Part shown: positions 36,611-50,600 of the stretch, piece after piece
Position numbering within the stretch: position 1 is the first letter of the stretch
Layout of the letters: the number at the start of each line of letters is the position of its first letter
NCBI RefSeq assembly: GCF_901000735.1
Contig: NC_081550.1
Location: 9,504,716-9,568,715, forward strand
Reading direction: 5' to 3'
From: Corylus avellana
Taxonomy: Eukaryota > Streptophyta > Magnoliopsida > Fagales > Betulaceae
Length of the DNA: 64,000 nt
Notes under the pieces: model-generated
What the model was told of the DNA's origin: nothing
Seen by the model: only the letters and a program-made list of their open reading frames with translations
Databases searched by the model: none
Made by a program: the position numbers and the translations under genes

Positions 36611-38097
36611 CTGCAGAGAAAACTCTTTCTTATTAATAAAGAGAACAATAATTATACTCCATCCATCCCAAAATAAGTCCCTTAGCTTAAAAAGGCCCAA
36701 TGTTTAACAAAGAAGAACAAGTACAAAGATCTCACCAAAATGCTCAAAGGTGGGCATTAGTTTTAATGTGTGTCATAGTTGCTTTTCTTTTTTCCAAAAG
36801 GTAAGGGTAGTACAGGAAGATGTAGGTAAAAAAGCGCTGACTATTTAGTGTAGACACTTTATTTTGGGGCATCCCGAACAAAAAAACAAGACACTTGTTT
36901 GGAATTTAGTAATAACAATCAAAAACATCAACAACAGCATTCGCAGTGACATCGAAGCAACCAGACGGATTGGGCAGAAGGAGCGATAGCAAGAGGAGGG
37001 ATGTGGTTACATATCTTTTAATGTGTGCTTCCTTACGAACAGATTACTCTCAAAGCAGGGTAGAGTAAGTTGGAGTGCAGGAAAACACAAATCTAAAACC
37101 AAAAGACACGTCTGATATAGGCTACCAAAAGTTGAACATTCAAGATAAGTGGCAGTAAATGTCATGAAACCTAACAAGCTCAGACCTATAGGCAAAGTGT
37201 ATCAGATCCTTCATTTCTTATCCACAGCTAAATTTAAATTTCTCAAACCTAACAAGCTCAGACCAATAGGCAAAGTATATCAGATCCTTCATTTCTTATC
37301 CACAACTAAATTTAAATTTCTCAAAGTTTTACTCAACAGGAGTTTGGGAGGCAAGACACAATTGAGACTTGGTGGTTAAAAAGATACCCCCTGGTCATAA
37401 GGAGCCAATTACAAATAAAATTTCCTATTCCATCATAATGATCAACAGCCTCCATGCCTGAGATTTATAATGACAATTTTCTTTCTCTTTCCTCAAATAT
37501 TAACAAGAGATGATCAATACATACACGAATGAAATGTAAAAAAGATAAAATAAAACAAATATATAGATGTAAATAAATTTTTTTTTAAAAAAAAAAAACC
37601 ATTTTAGCTATATTTAGATGATCAATATATTGAAAAGGCTTGAGTGGGAATTTTGAAATCTGTCTAAGAGCAAACCTAGACAGCCTGTAAAGGCACTTGC
37701 TTAAGCCACAACAGCATATCCTAGCCTTCTTCTCCAGGGACCATTTTCCATATATGTACCATCAAAAATGGAAAGGGATTAAAGGAGAAGAGGTGGGAGG
37801 GGGGAGGGTGACAAGAGCTTATAACATTTTTTTTTTTAATGGAGATATACAAGCTATACAGAATCACAGGTTGAACATAAGCAAGCATTCAAACCCCCTC
37901 ACTAGTAAAACAACTACAAGCAAGAGGGCCAGTATCTACAAAATCTTAGAAAGATGTACTAGGATGCACTCCAAAGGCTGCTATTAGAGGTAAAGGCTCC
38001 TAAGAATATTCAGGAAGCTTCCGGATCTGGTTTACCTACAACTCACAGCAAGAATGGCTGGAATTCCACATTCAATGGGACTCGCATTTAAACTCGT
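36611..38097 (-). other. SE: SE long intron, C-side unique part
   Basis: Sequence upstream (minus sense) of the KDRPLRRR exon, whose acceptor is ctctgcag. Apart from a 78-bp tandem duplication and A/T runs, nothing is recognised. Confidence 0.5.
37167..37322. repeat. 78-bp tandem duplication
   Basis: aaacctaacaagctcagacc ... ctaaatttaaatttctc occurs twice head to tail (37167-37244, 37245-37322) with about four differences. Confidence 0.85.
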
Positions 38098-38714
38098 AAA
38101 CATCAAATAAACAAAGAAGAAAAGAATAGAGCCCAAGTTTCTTTCTTTTCTTTTTTTTTGGTTCAAAAACCATGGGAACAGCAAAAATAAAGAGATGGTT
38201 AAGGGACACAAAAATGTAATCTATGATGCCCATCTGACATTAAATACAACAGAAATTCATAGGTATTACCTGTTTTTGTATTTTATTATGCTGGGGTAAG
38301 GCCTATGTACATTTATGTGACTTCTAGACAGCTAAATGAATCTTCTACTTAAACAAATACAAACTGACACAAATACACACACACACACATATATATATAT
38401 AGATGGGTAGATAGATAACTAGTTGTTCCCAAAGCTTATTTACAAACCAATATACATAGCCATTTCCAATATCAAGAACCAAAAGCACTGGCTGCACATG
38501 CGAATGCCAATTCTGGAAGTCATGACATCTAACAGCCTCTAGTAATGTCACAGGTTTGACAGGCTCTAGAAATTATCTTCTCTACTTTTCTCTTGGTAAA
38601 ATATATCAAACCTAATTTCCAATTCGACTAATTCTGGTATACAGCTCTTATCAAGCACGTCAATGATGTAATAACTCCTTCTTCAACATGTTCTAAATTT
38701 CTTCTTCTCCAGGT

Positions 38715-39575
38715 TTAGCAATTATTTTTAATAAGTAATAATTTATTGGAAAGAAATCAAGCAAAGTCCTCGTACACGAAATGCATACAAGAGAGACATT
38801 CACGCTATAGGAGTTTAAAATCTAAAAAGTCAATAAGATCTAAAGATTCAAAGAGGAAAAAGAAAGACTACACTCTACAGCCCAATCTAAGAGGAATCTC
38901 AGAAAAGAGAAATTTAAAGAAAGCATAGGGGTCTCGCAGTCCTCAAAGTGGTATCGAATCCTTTCTCTCCAAATGTTCCACATTAAGAACAAAAGAATAG
39001 CTTTCCAAATAGCCTCTTGGGAATGTCCACGCCCTTGATTCGTCCAACAATGTAGCAGCTCTAGGATGCTGCTAGGCATAGTCCACAAAATTCCAAATAA
39101 GTTGAGAACCATGTACCAAAGATCATTAGTGTACTCATAATGGATGAGGAGGTTATTCACGAGCCCTAAAATCGGGAATTCCTGGTGTTTTGTGCAAGCT
39201 GGACTTGGAAAATTATAGGAGTTTAAAATCTAAAAAGTCAATAAGATCTAAAGATTCAAAGAGGAAAAAGAAAGACTACACTCTACAGCCCAATCTAAGA
39301 GGAATCTCAGAAAAGAGAAATTTAAAGAAAGCATAGGGGTCTCGCAGTCCTCAAAGTGGTATCGAATCCTTTCTCTCCAAATGTTCCACATTAAGAACAA
39401 AAGAATAGCTTTCCAAATAGCCTCTTGGGAATGTCCACGCCCTTGATTCGTCCAACAATGTAGCAGCTCTAGGATGCTGCTAGGCATAGTCCACAAAATT
39501 CCAAATAAGTTGAGAACCATGTACCAAAGATCATTAGTGTACTCATAATGGATGAGGAGGTTATTCACGAGCCCT
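38715..39575 (-). mobile_element. LINE 3' fragment (minus), partly in two tandem ~408-bp units
   Basis: The minus strand encodes a LINE C-terminal end (LLFLMWNIWRERIRYHFEDC) at 38840-39160 and again, identical at protein level, at 39248-39568. The unit repeats at a 408-bp offset and each copy ends in the start of a plus-strand LINE piece (gtgcaagctggacttggaaa). The duplication therefore spans a tail-to-tail junction of two LINE fragments. The left part (about 38715-38810) is the LINE 3' UTR in reverse. Confidence 0.75.
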
Positions 39576-39585
39576 AAAATCGGGA

Positions 39586-40454
39586 ATTCCTGGTGTTTTG
39601 TGCAAGCTGGACTTGGAAAAAGCCAACTATGTCAATTGGGAGTTTCTCTCCTACCTTATGGGACGCCTTGGCTTTGGTTCAAAATGGAGGAAATGGATTT
39701 CTGCCTATATCTCCACAGCCCAATTCTCTATATTAATTAATGGTAGTTTGCATGGTTTCTTTGCTAGTGCTAGGGAACCTGCTTTCGCCCCTTCTATTTG
39801 TGATTGTCATGGAAAATCTTAGTAGGATGCTGTCTAGAGCTATGGCTAGGGTGTTATTTATCTAGTTTTAGGGTCAACCTCCAAAACGCAGCCTCTTTGG
39901 AAATCACCCATCTTCTTTTTGTGGATGACACCCTTCTTATGTGTGATGTAGATCAAGGTCTGATCCTTAATCTGGAACATATTCTCTTGGTTTTTTTAGG
40001 ATATTTCATGTTTGAAGGTCAATCTTCAAAAATCAAAATTAGTTGCGGTGGGGGAGTTGCAGCATCAGGAAGAGTTCGCTGACATTCTGAATTGTATATC
40101 TTCTCTACCATTTCAATATCTAGGACTTTCTTTGGGCACTTCATTTAAGTCAAAAGCTATTTGAGATGAGGTGGTTGAGAAAATGGAAAGAAGATTGGCT
40201 AGTTGGAAGAAGATCTATTTGTCTTGAGGTGGTCGTCTAACCCTTATCAAGAGCACGTTATCCAGTCTATCTACGTACTTCTTGTCCCTTTTCCCTTTAC
40301 CAGTTGGTATAGCTACAAAATTGGAGTGTCTTCAAAGGGAATTTCTTTAGGATGGAATAGGTGGTGAACCTAAGGTTCATCTAGTGAACTAGAAGACTAT
40401 GCTCCATAATTCCTAGAGGAGAGGGTTGGGTGTGAAAAAAAACTAATGCTATTT
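39586..40454 (+). mobile_element. Older LINE, reverse-transcriptase part (left of nested insertion)
   Basis: Disrupted frames read CKLDLEKA.., [45 protein letters not shown] (RT catalytic block, V for A in FADD), then LASWKKIYLS and [20 protein letters not shown]. Several stops and deletions are present. At 40455-40468 it reaches aatagagctttaaa, the target of the next LINE. In contig D the older LINE resumes after the insertion; here it does not. Confidence 0.8.
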
Positions 40455-40468
40455 AATAGAGCTTTAAA

Positions 40469-43400
40469 AGACTGAGGGTTAGAAGTCTTCTTAGAAATTG
40501 GAAGGTGGATATAGTGTGCTTCCAGGAGACTAAGGTGGATTTTATTTCTTATCACTTTGTGAGGAGTTTGTGGGGATGTTCTTATGTGGAGTGGTGCTAT
40601 GTTCCGTCCAGAGGGGCCTCGGGAGGAATTCTGGTTATGTGGGATAGAAGGGTTGTTACGAAGGTTGAGGTTGCTTTGGGCAGGTTTGTGGCAGCTGTTT
40701 CCTTTAGGAATGTTGATGATGGGTTTGTGTGGGCTTTTGGGGGGGTGTATGGTCCAAACAAAGACAACATTAGGCGTTATCTTTGGGAGGAACTGGTGGG
40801 CCTTATGAGTTGGTGGGACATGCCTTGGTGTATTGGTGGGGATTTTAATGTTACTCTTCTTTCTAGTGAAAGGTCGGGGGGAGTTCATTCTCGATCCGCG
40901 ATGAGGGAATTTGCAGATTTTATATCGGAGCAGGAACTTATGGATCTTCCTTTAGCTGGGGGGGTTTCCACTTGGTCTAACAATCAATCCTGGTCAAGGC
41001 TAGATCGATTCCTTGTTTCCACTGATTGGGAAGTTCATTACCCGGACGTGCGACAAAAAAGGATGCTTCGTGTTTGTTCGGATCATGCTCCTATTGTTCT
41101 TGATTGTAATTGTTTGTTGGGAGGTAAGAGACCATTCAAGTTTGAAAATATGTGGCTCAAAGCAGAGGGATTTGTGGACAAAGTCAGAAGTTGGTGGGGT
41201 TCTTATCATTTCCTTGGCACTCCGAGTTTTATATTGGCAAAAAAGATGCGAGCTCTCAAGGAGGACATTAAGAAATGGAATAACCAGGTGTTTGGCAATG
41301 TGGAAGGGCATATCAAGGCTCGGATGGAGGAATTAAAAACTCTTGACAGGGTGGATGAAGAGAGAGGTTTATCCTCTGAAGATATTGAGAGGAAGGGGTC
41401 GCTATCTAGAGAATTGGAGATCCTTCTGTTACAAGAGGAAATTAGTTGGAGGCAAAAATCTAGGGTCCGGTGGTTGAAAGAGGGAGATAAATGCACAAAA
41501 TTTTTCCATAGGATGGCCAATGCAAATAGAAGACATAATACTATAGAGACGTTGATGGTGGATGGTTCAACGACTTCAGATCAAGAGGTTATTAGTGATC
41601 ATGTTACTCACTTTTACGAGGCTCTTTTCAAAGAGAATCTCACTTGGAGACCGAGGCTAGAAGACCTTGCTTTTGACATGTTAGATGTTGGGGAGGCTTC
41701 TAGGTTGGAGACTCCATTTGAGGAAAAGGAGGTTTGGGAGGTGGTGAAAGGGATGGATAGGGATAAGGCCCCAGGTCCGGATGGCTTCTCTATGGCTTTC
41801 TTTCAGGATTGCTGGGATGTGATCAAGGGGGACATTATGGCGGTCTTTGCGGAGTTTCATGATCGAGGTAAATTTGAAAAAAGTCTTAATGCCACTTTCA
41901 TATCCCTTATTCCGAAGTCTCATGGAGCAAATGATTTAAAGGATTTTCGTCCGATTAGCCTTGTGGGAGGGACTTATAAGATTATTGCCAAGGTCTTGGC
42001 TAATAGGATGAAGAGAGTAATGAACAAGGTTATCTCTAAACCCCAGAATGCTTTTGTTAAAGGCAGGCAAATCCTGGACTCAGTTCTCATCGCCAATGAG
42101 TGTCTGGATAGTCGTATCAGATCAGGGGAACCTGGCTTATTGTGCAAATTGGACATGGAAAAGGCCTATGATCATATGAATTGGAAGTTCCTTCTTTATC
42201 TTCTGAGAAGATGCGGTTTTGGAGAAAAATGGTGTTCCTGGATTGAGCATTGTATCTCGTCTGTGAGATTCTCGGTCTTGATTAATGGATCTTCGTCCGG
42301 CTTCTTTGATAGTTCACGTGGTGTGAGGCAAGGCGACCCTCTTTCTCCATTCCTGTTTGTTTTGGTCATGGAGGCCTTCAGCAGGTTGATTGATGCATCG
42401 ATAAATAGGGGTCTCATTTCTGGGTTTTCAGTGGGGGCTAGAGAAGCGGATCAGGTTATCGTCTCTCACCTCCTCTTTGCTGATGATACTCTGGTATTTT
42501 GTGGGGCAGATCCTACTCAAGTAAGAAATATTGGTGCTCTTCTAGTTTGCTTTGAAGCTGTCTCAGGGTTAAAGGTAAACTTGGCCAAATCCGCTTTGGT
42601 CCCTGTAGGCACTATGGAAAATGCGGGCATGCTGGCTGGTATTTTGGGATGTGGTACAGCTACTACGCCATTCAAGTATTTGGGTCTCCCCCTGGGGGCC
42701 TCGTTCAAGGTCAAGACCATATGGGAGGATGTGTTGGAAAAATATGTCAGAAGACTGGCCTCTTGGAAACGCTTGTATTTATCTAACGGGGGGGAGGATC
42801 ACTCTCATTAAGAGCACCTTATCCAATCTTCCCACCTATTTTCTGTCTCTGTTTCCTATTCCAGCATCAATGGCGAAGTGCATTGAGAAGATTCAACGCG
42901 ATTTCTTATGGGGTGGGATTGATGATGAGTTTAAGTTCCATCTGGTCAATTGGGATAAGGTTTGTTATCCGATCACTGAGGGAGGTTTAGGCATACGGAA
43001 TTTGCGGTTGATGAATCAAGCTTTATTGGGAAAATGGTTGTGGAGATTTGCTCATGAGAAAGAGGCTTGGTGGAGAAAGATCCTGGTGGCAAAGTATGGT
43101 GCGGTTTGGGGAGGTTGGTGCTCCAGGGTTCCCAGAGGATCGCATGGAGTAGGGTTTTGGAAGCACATTTGTAGGGGGTGGAGGTCGTTCCAAGACCACA
43201 TTAGATTTGTCCCAGGTCGTGGGTCCAACATCAGGTTTTGGGAGGATATCTGGTGCGGTGACATGCCTCTCAGGGAGGTTTTTCCTGGACTTTTCAGCAT
43301 TGCCACCAATAAGGATGCGTCTATTGCAGACAATAGGGAATGCTCAAATGGCTCTGCTCAGTGGAGTGTTTCCTTCACTCGCAGGGTTCACGATTGGGAA

Positions 43401-44148
43401 GTGGAGGTTTTGGCTTCTTTTTACTCGCTATTGTATTTGCATCCAATTGGTGGGGAAGGGGAGGATAGAATAAGGTGGATCTATTCGCGGAAAGGCACTT
43501 TCGAAGTAAGATCTTTTTATAGGATCCTTGCATCTAAAGACCTCACTCCTTTCCCTTGGAAAAGTATTTGGTGCACCAAGGCCCCTTCGAAAGTGGCTTT
43601 TTTTGCTTGGACGGCCGCGCTTGGAAAAATTCTTACTTTGGACAATGTTCGGAAAAGGGGTATTGTGGCGATAAACCGTTGTTGCATGTGTGAATCAAAT
43701 GGGGAGTCCATTGACCATCTCTTTCTACACTGTGGGGTGGCGCGCACCTTATGGAACGCCATTTTCACTCGGTTTGGCTTGTGTTGGGTTATGCCGGGCA
43801 GCGTTAAGGAGATGTTCGATTCTTGGTGGAAGGGTGGTAAAACTAGTAGCGCCGTTGTGTGGAAGATGGTCCCTCTTTGCCTTATGTGGTGCATTTGGAA
43901 CGAGAGAAACGCAAGAAATTTTGAGGACTCGGCCAGGAATTTAGAGGAGCTTATTCACTTTTTCTTGTACACCCTCTTCACTTGGACTGCTGGTTGGCTT
44001 GCGCCTATAGTGATCAGCTTCCAAGATTTTCTTATTAGATTTTCTTCCTCTCTTTCTTCTTCTTAGTCGCTCTCTTGTATACTCCCGGTGTACTAGGGTT
44101 GCGCCCCTCTGCGCCTTTGATAAATATATCGTTACTTATCAAAAAAAA
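40469..44148 (+). mobile_element. LINE insertion in contig C (5'-truncated, frameshifted ORF2)
   Basis: Non-LTR retrotransposon of the plant L1 type. ORF2 starts inside the endonuclease domain (DIVCFQETK) with no native ATG. It continues through [16 protein letters not shown], the RT block [11 protein letters not shown] (about 42470-42502), and the zf-RVT region (CCMCESNGESIDHLFLHC, about 43682-43735). Relative to contig D, one extra C at about 42786 (ctaacggg versus ctaaggg) shifts the frame, and the second half stays open to 44066. The conserved tail is at 44070-44148. The left flank holds the target aatagagctttaaa but the right flank is unrelated. Confidence 0.88.
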
Positions 44149-45721
44149 TTTATATAAACCCTATATCAATTCTCTCACCATAACAAATCCTAAAATTATA
44201 ACTTCTCCTATCCTAAAGCCTACCACCACAAGTGCCTGTAGACAGGTTTACCTAAAACTATCCTATGTAAGTTGGCTTCCTCTCTAATGGTAACCCCCAA
44301 CCCACCCTCCTCTCCCCACAGCCCCCCAAAAAAACACAAAAAGGAGTAAACATGAAGAATCATGGACACCATCTAAGATATTACACTCCTAAGAGCTTAA
44401 TTTGCCCATAACCAAATTATGATTATAAATTTTCCTGATGTTTCTTTGCCTAAATCTTTATAAGGTCTCACTAATTTATTTCTTTTCAAAAGGAAAGTTT
44501 CTTCGGGCTATCTGAAAATAGCATTTTCAATAGCCATGAACATTTAACACACCCTAAAAAACCATCTCAAGAGCACCCTGGACTGTAAATGATTTGGAGA
44601 ATCGTGCTACGCAGACACATCAAAATGAGTGAAGTATCCATGTAGCATAGGATCTAAGCATGCATAAGGACAAAATTAAAGAAAAAATTAAAAGAGTGAA
44701 CAACATTAGTAAGATAACAATAATAATGATGGTGGCAAAGTGACAAAAGAACACACAAGTAACGGAAATATAGTTTCTTTCAGCCATTTACATGCTTTTA
44801 TAATGGTAATGAATAGTAAAAATCTGTGGACAGAATGGTGGTAAATTGACCAAATGATAACATCATTCAAACCAAGTTTGGCATTTTTTCTAAAATAAAA
44901 ACTGATGTAGAATTATTTCAGTGACTTGAATGATTATCTTACTCATCAAAAGATGAATGATTTAACTCTCCTGTTGAGAAAATCCTCTACCCTCCCAACA
45001 CAAGTTCCTGAGTTCTATTACTTAAGACGAAAACCTTGGGGTAAACCTGGCAATGAAGCAAATGCAGGTCAAAGTAAGATCACAGACGATAAATATTGCC
45101 CAAGCCAAATCCAACTAGCCAACTCATTTCTATTTGGAGATATTCAAAGGAGTTAATATATGGACATCCCCTGAAACTGGGTTGAGAGTCAAACCAAACC
45201 ACTTTGACCTACACATGCGAGTCCAAGTAGACGCAGCCTGCTATACTTGGAGAGATTTACGCTACTATTATGAAAAGAAATAAATTTTTCAACGTTATTC
45301 AAAGTGTACTCCATGACCCAAGATTACCCTTTCAGCATATACAACAAATAATAAGAATAACTACCAAATAATAGCTCATGACAAGTCAGATTCAGCAACA
45401 CTCATGGTTTACAAACCTTATATAACTCAGCCTATGGTAATATCTGACACACACTGCTGCAGGTGCTAGCACCCTGCCCTCAGTTTCAAATAATCCATAG
45501 TTGACAGTCAAGGTAATCAAGGTTTTAGTTGGTTAATACATTAATCATCCTATATGCCTCCTAATTTGATGCATGGACAATATACGCATGACTTCCCCTA
45601 GATCAATACTCTTATTATTATTTACACAAAGCAAAACTCATGACATTGCACAACTGGATGTTGCAAACTCAATGTAAGAAAACATTGCATGAATGCAGAT
45701 AGAAGGCGCCAGTCAACAAAC
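44149..45721. other. Right flank of the contig C LINE, no gene recognised
   Basis: If contiguous with the exons to the right, this would be a membralin intron or downstream region. The next expected membralin exon (after ...ARFG) was looked for on the minus strand and not seen. Confidence 0.4.
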
Positions 45722-47646
45722 CTCCAAATCTTGCAGGACCTTCTGGGGGTACTTGTGCATAACTAAGATTATAAAACTCCTTTGTTTGATAATTATAAAG
45801 ATACCCTGCAATGAAGTACCAAAAGATGCTTAGACAAAATAAAACCATCAACTAAATCAAACTAACCATGCAAAAAAACACACTGACTGGCTCAATCCAT
45901 GCTTCATATTAATGCTATGATAATTCAACACAGATGGATCATGTCCAACTGACCATCAAAAGGTCGATTCTAGAGTTAGCATTGATTTACATCAGAATAT
46001 ACAATTAAAAAAAAAAAAAAGTCAACCACGCTTCACTTCAGCCACATGAAAATTAGAGACATTTAGAAGGAAACAAAACAGCTAGCATGGGTCAACGGAT
46101 GTATAGAACTGCTAGAACCACACACAAGTTCGGTTAAATACCAAAAGAAGGCCATTTAACAGAAGCATTATGATTCGAACATGTGCAAAGAGGACATAGA
46201 AAGAAAGACAAAACAACCAGATATTGATTCAATGAGAGATGTTATTCATAAACAAATGGGACTGAAAAGTATTGCCTTAATAAAATCATATAGCAATGGA
46301 AAATTGATTTTTGTACCACAACAAGAGGATCATAGACTAGATCATAATGTGTGACAAATTGACATCTGTTTATACATGTCAATGCAATAATGACAGAAAA
46401 TAATAATTAAACAAGAAAGAGAATAACAAGAAGATAGTCTAACAGTGTGAGAGTGACTGAGATTTAACATATAAACATGTAATGTGATGCACCCAAAGAA
46501 TCAGATGCTACCTTGACCAGGAGAAGTCAATAAACTATTCATCAAAATAGTATCATATCCGACAATTCTGTTTATGAGGAGTTGCTGCCACCTGGCAATA
46601 AGAAAATATCCATTCAGTTACATTCTAGTACATAGCTCCTATACGTATACACATATAACTCAAATTCTAAAGTACAACAACAGTTTGACAAAAATGTTAA
46701 AAATATGATGAAGTTTAACCAAAATGATGATGCAAATGCCAGTGTTAAGCTTTTAATTGTCTCAACCAAGCACAAATCTAGTTATAAACCTCGTATTATG
46801 CCTAGAAGAATGTTAGGACATTATCTTCCAAAAAAAGGCATTGACACAATTGTTTTCAGTGAGTCTAGCTTGTCAACAAACAAATAAACTCTAAACCACA
46901 GATGTTCTTAATCTGTACTCTAGGTTTTGAACTACAGACACTTGGATTCCACAAAAAAATTAAATTAAATCTTTCTTTTTGATAAGTACCACAAAGATTA
47001 AAATTTCAAAATAGATATCCAAATAAGAATTAAAAACTCGGACTTAACAAAGAAAATTATTGAAAAAATAGGTTCTTCAGAAAAATTGTCACTTCCAAGC
47101 TCAATTCAAACCACCCCGACAATGGTTAAGTTATGTTTGGAAGATATAACCTGTTTCCAAAACAGGAATGCCGAGCTGATATGCTAATGTTAACAGTACG
47201 AATATTATGGCGAGACTTAGCTCCTTCAGGTAGCAAGAAATATCCCTGCAGGACAAGCACTATTAGAACATTGGAAATAACAAAGTATAAGCAGAAATAC
47301 GGAATCAGAGTATATGCAGAAAAATTTCATAAATTGCAAGGAACAAACAAATAAGGTGAACAATCACCTTTTCCATAGTGTATATATAAGTTGGTTCAAA
47401 GGCTTTGCTTCTATTCTCAAGCCATTGCACTGAAACAGATGCAAAAACCATGATCAGAAAACAAGAAATATATGGTACAACTAGGGAAATTAGAAGAACA
47501 GGTGAAACTATCCTGGTCAGCTCATGAATTCTTCCATCCTAATTATATGATTGCCTGCCCTTTTTTTTTTTTTTTTTTTTTTTTCTTTTGCCAGATTGTC
47601 ACAGGTCTATAAAAGCAATAGTTTAAGAATATATGTACACACAGAG

Positions 47647-47698
<52 letters not shown>

Positions 47699-50600
47699 GC
47701 ATCTTGATATGTTAAGAATTATGATTTTTGGGAAAAGTCCACATACACTCTTTACCACCTAATTGACAATGTCTCTCCACCCCAAACTTTCAATTGAGAC
47801 AATGTCCCCCCTAAACTACCAAGAAATTGACAATATCCCCCCAAGGCCAGCAAAAAGACAAAAATAATCCTAAATTTTTTTCAATAAGACAAAAATGCTA
47901 AAATAAAATTCGAAAAAAAAAAACAATTTATTTATTTATTTATTTATTTTCTTTATGAAAGAAAATGAAAAAATTTAAAATTTCCACACCCTGGTTTTTT
48001 ACCTTTTATTTTTAAAAAATAGTTTTAGTTTTTTTTTTTCTTTAATTTTTATTTTATTAAGGGTATTTTCGTCATTGGGAGACATTGACAAGTTTTGGAA
48101 GTTTGGGAAAAACATTGTCTCAATTGAAAGTTTTTTTTTGGGGGGGACATTGTTAAATTGAGTGGCAGTTTAAAGAGGGTATGTAGACTTTTCCCATGAT
48201 TCTTTTACTAAATAGTGCTAACAAAGTCTTACATTGCCCATTTAGCCTTTCATAATGACTTTCTGACAATGACTAAATAATTCAAATTTTCCAAAATTTA
48301 AGATAACCACTCATGTTTTGCCCTAATTCCCCATACCATTTCCATATTGATTAATTAAGGGGGAAAGCCTTTTATTGAGTTCTCCCAGCTTCTTATAACA
48401 AATACACAATAAGAAGACATTCTACAATACTAGAAACTATGAGGAACATCTGACTTTTAGTCTTCTGAGGCATAACAGAGCTTTTGAGGAGCTTGATTGA
48501 CTCTAACGTGTGAGGGGTCTGCGTAAATGGGGAATACATGGGTACCCTTAAGGCAATTCTTAAAATCCAAAGAAAAAAGAAAAGCTCATGGCCTTATTTC
48601 TTCTGGTTGCCTGAACACCAAAGATAATGGCTTATCTCAGCACACAAAATTCACAAATGCCAGACAACAATAGATAAAAAAAATAAATCTAAAAGAATCA
48701 AAAGAAACCCTAGGAACCACCTCCACAAATATGGGATAGATGATTCGGACACAATGCACAGTGTATAAATAAGTACTTTTGAATATGCCTTATTGCTAAT
48801 TTTTTAATATATAAAAAATTAAAAAAAAATTAAAAAAAAAAAAAAAAAACACTAAAGGGCATAACATATGCATAAATAAAAAAATTAGTTTTGAAGCAAA
48901 GAATAATTTTCTTTTTCACTCTTGGCAACAACAACTTTGGGCTACCTTCACTTGGTCACAAGAAGCAAACCGAGCAAAAAAAAAACTAAACCTGCTGTAA
49001 GCCACGTGCTAGGCAAATCCTCAATCAAATGAGAGTAACTAATTTTAAAGTATGGCCTCACTATTTTTTTAACAAAACACCCGTCCCCACTGGAAAAGAA
49101 ACCCTTAAGTCCCTATCTCTTTCCTACCAAGCATGTCGTCATGCTCTCTCTCAAATGGCAAAAAAAAACCTACACGAGCACTCCATATTCTGCCTTGTCT
49201 CACCGTATTCTATATACGATATGTATCAGATATAAAAATGATTGATATTTCCATGTATTTATGCTTCATAGAAGAAACCTAAGAGGATCTCAATAAGAAG
49301 AAAAAAAATGTGTAGCAAAGATACATAAATAAGCAACCAATATGCAAAATTAAATGCAATCATCTCTCTACTATGTACACCAGTGGCCAAAACAGCGCCT
49401 TTAACCCCAAGGCTAACACTTTTAACTTATGGATATCTATCTAATACCTACCCAGCCATATCCTGCAGTATCCATATCAAATACATATAAAACTACGAAT
49501 ACCCTTGACAATTCTCTGTTGTGCTTTTAGAAAGAAAATCTCAGTAAGAAGAAAAAGACATCTCGGAAAATGTACATAAACAAGGACCTGACATCCAAAA
49601 TTGAATGCAGCCATCTCTCTACCATAGACACTGGATGACCAAGACAGGACTTTTAGTCCAAAAACTGACTTCTTCTCTTAGGTTAGCTTTATTTTTCTTA
49701 TGCATTTTGTGCCCTTCTTTTTCCTTTTCCTTTTTTACCTAAGCATCTGCTACATTAAATTAAATGCAATCATCTCCCCACCATGGACATCAATGACATA
49801 GGCAACACCATTAGGCCCAGAGCTAATCCATCTTAGGTTTATTTTATTTTTCTTCTCGACCAAAAATATTATTGAAATCAGAGAAAAAAAAATCGGGCTC
49901 TTAGAGACATCATTTCTGGGTTCAATGCCAGATCTGGAATTTAATCAGATCATTTCTTCTGGCTCATAGACATAAGCGATGGATTCATGCAATAGTTTGA
50001 AATTTTATAATGTACATTTGATTAAATAATACAAAAAGAAGAAAAAAAATGGTGCCCTAATATTACAGGTTGGAGCGATTGAACAATATTGGGAGCATGA
50101 AAGAAATAACCTACTTTTAATTAAGATTTTATTAAGATAAGAAAAACAAGGTGGTTCAATACCTCCTCAATGCTTAGCAATAAAATTATCCCAGACATTA
50201 ACATATGACCCACCTCCCAAAAAAAAAAAAAAACAAAAAAAGTAAAATAGCCACTTGATTTTTTTTTATCTCCAAAGGGCCTGGCAATTGGTTGGGCCCC
50301 ACTCAAACAATCAGGTTTGGGTCAGTATGCGCATTCAGCACATAATGTCACAAGGTCGATATATAGGTTAATGATAATTATTCACCTGACCCACCCAAAG
50401 CCGCTCTTTCCAGCCCTAAACAATGCAGCTAGCAAAAATAATAACAATGACCTAACTAGGAAGATGACCAAAATACACTCATTTCATGGATTTTCTCCCG
50501 TTTATATTTTGTCAATATTTGACAACCTAGAAGCTGAAGCAAGATTGAGTACCAAAATAGTAAACTAGCATTCTAGAATTACATACTCTAGGTCAGCAAG

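Larger units (their letters stand above)
38098..40830. repeat. Segment shared with the start of contig D (51319 to about 54050)
   Basis: Contig D opens with the same sequence at an offset of about +13218. The match is near-identical except for indels inside the ~408-bp tandem units and a few substitutions after about 40609. It ends abruptly in the LINE at about 40830, where differences jump from a few per 350 bp to about nine in 75 bp. Confidence 0.88.

Noticed and set aside
36039..36707. 222-codon open frame on the plus strand
   Set aside because: It is antisense to SE exons and contains no recognisable domain; its Pro/Gly-rich content mirrors the SE C-terminus.
37149..37379. Small repeated protein encoded by the 78-bp tandem unit
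   Set aside because: The unit is a multiple of 3 so the frame stays open by chance; there is no start context, homology or splice support.
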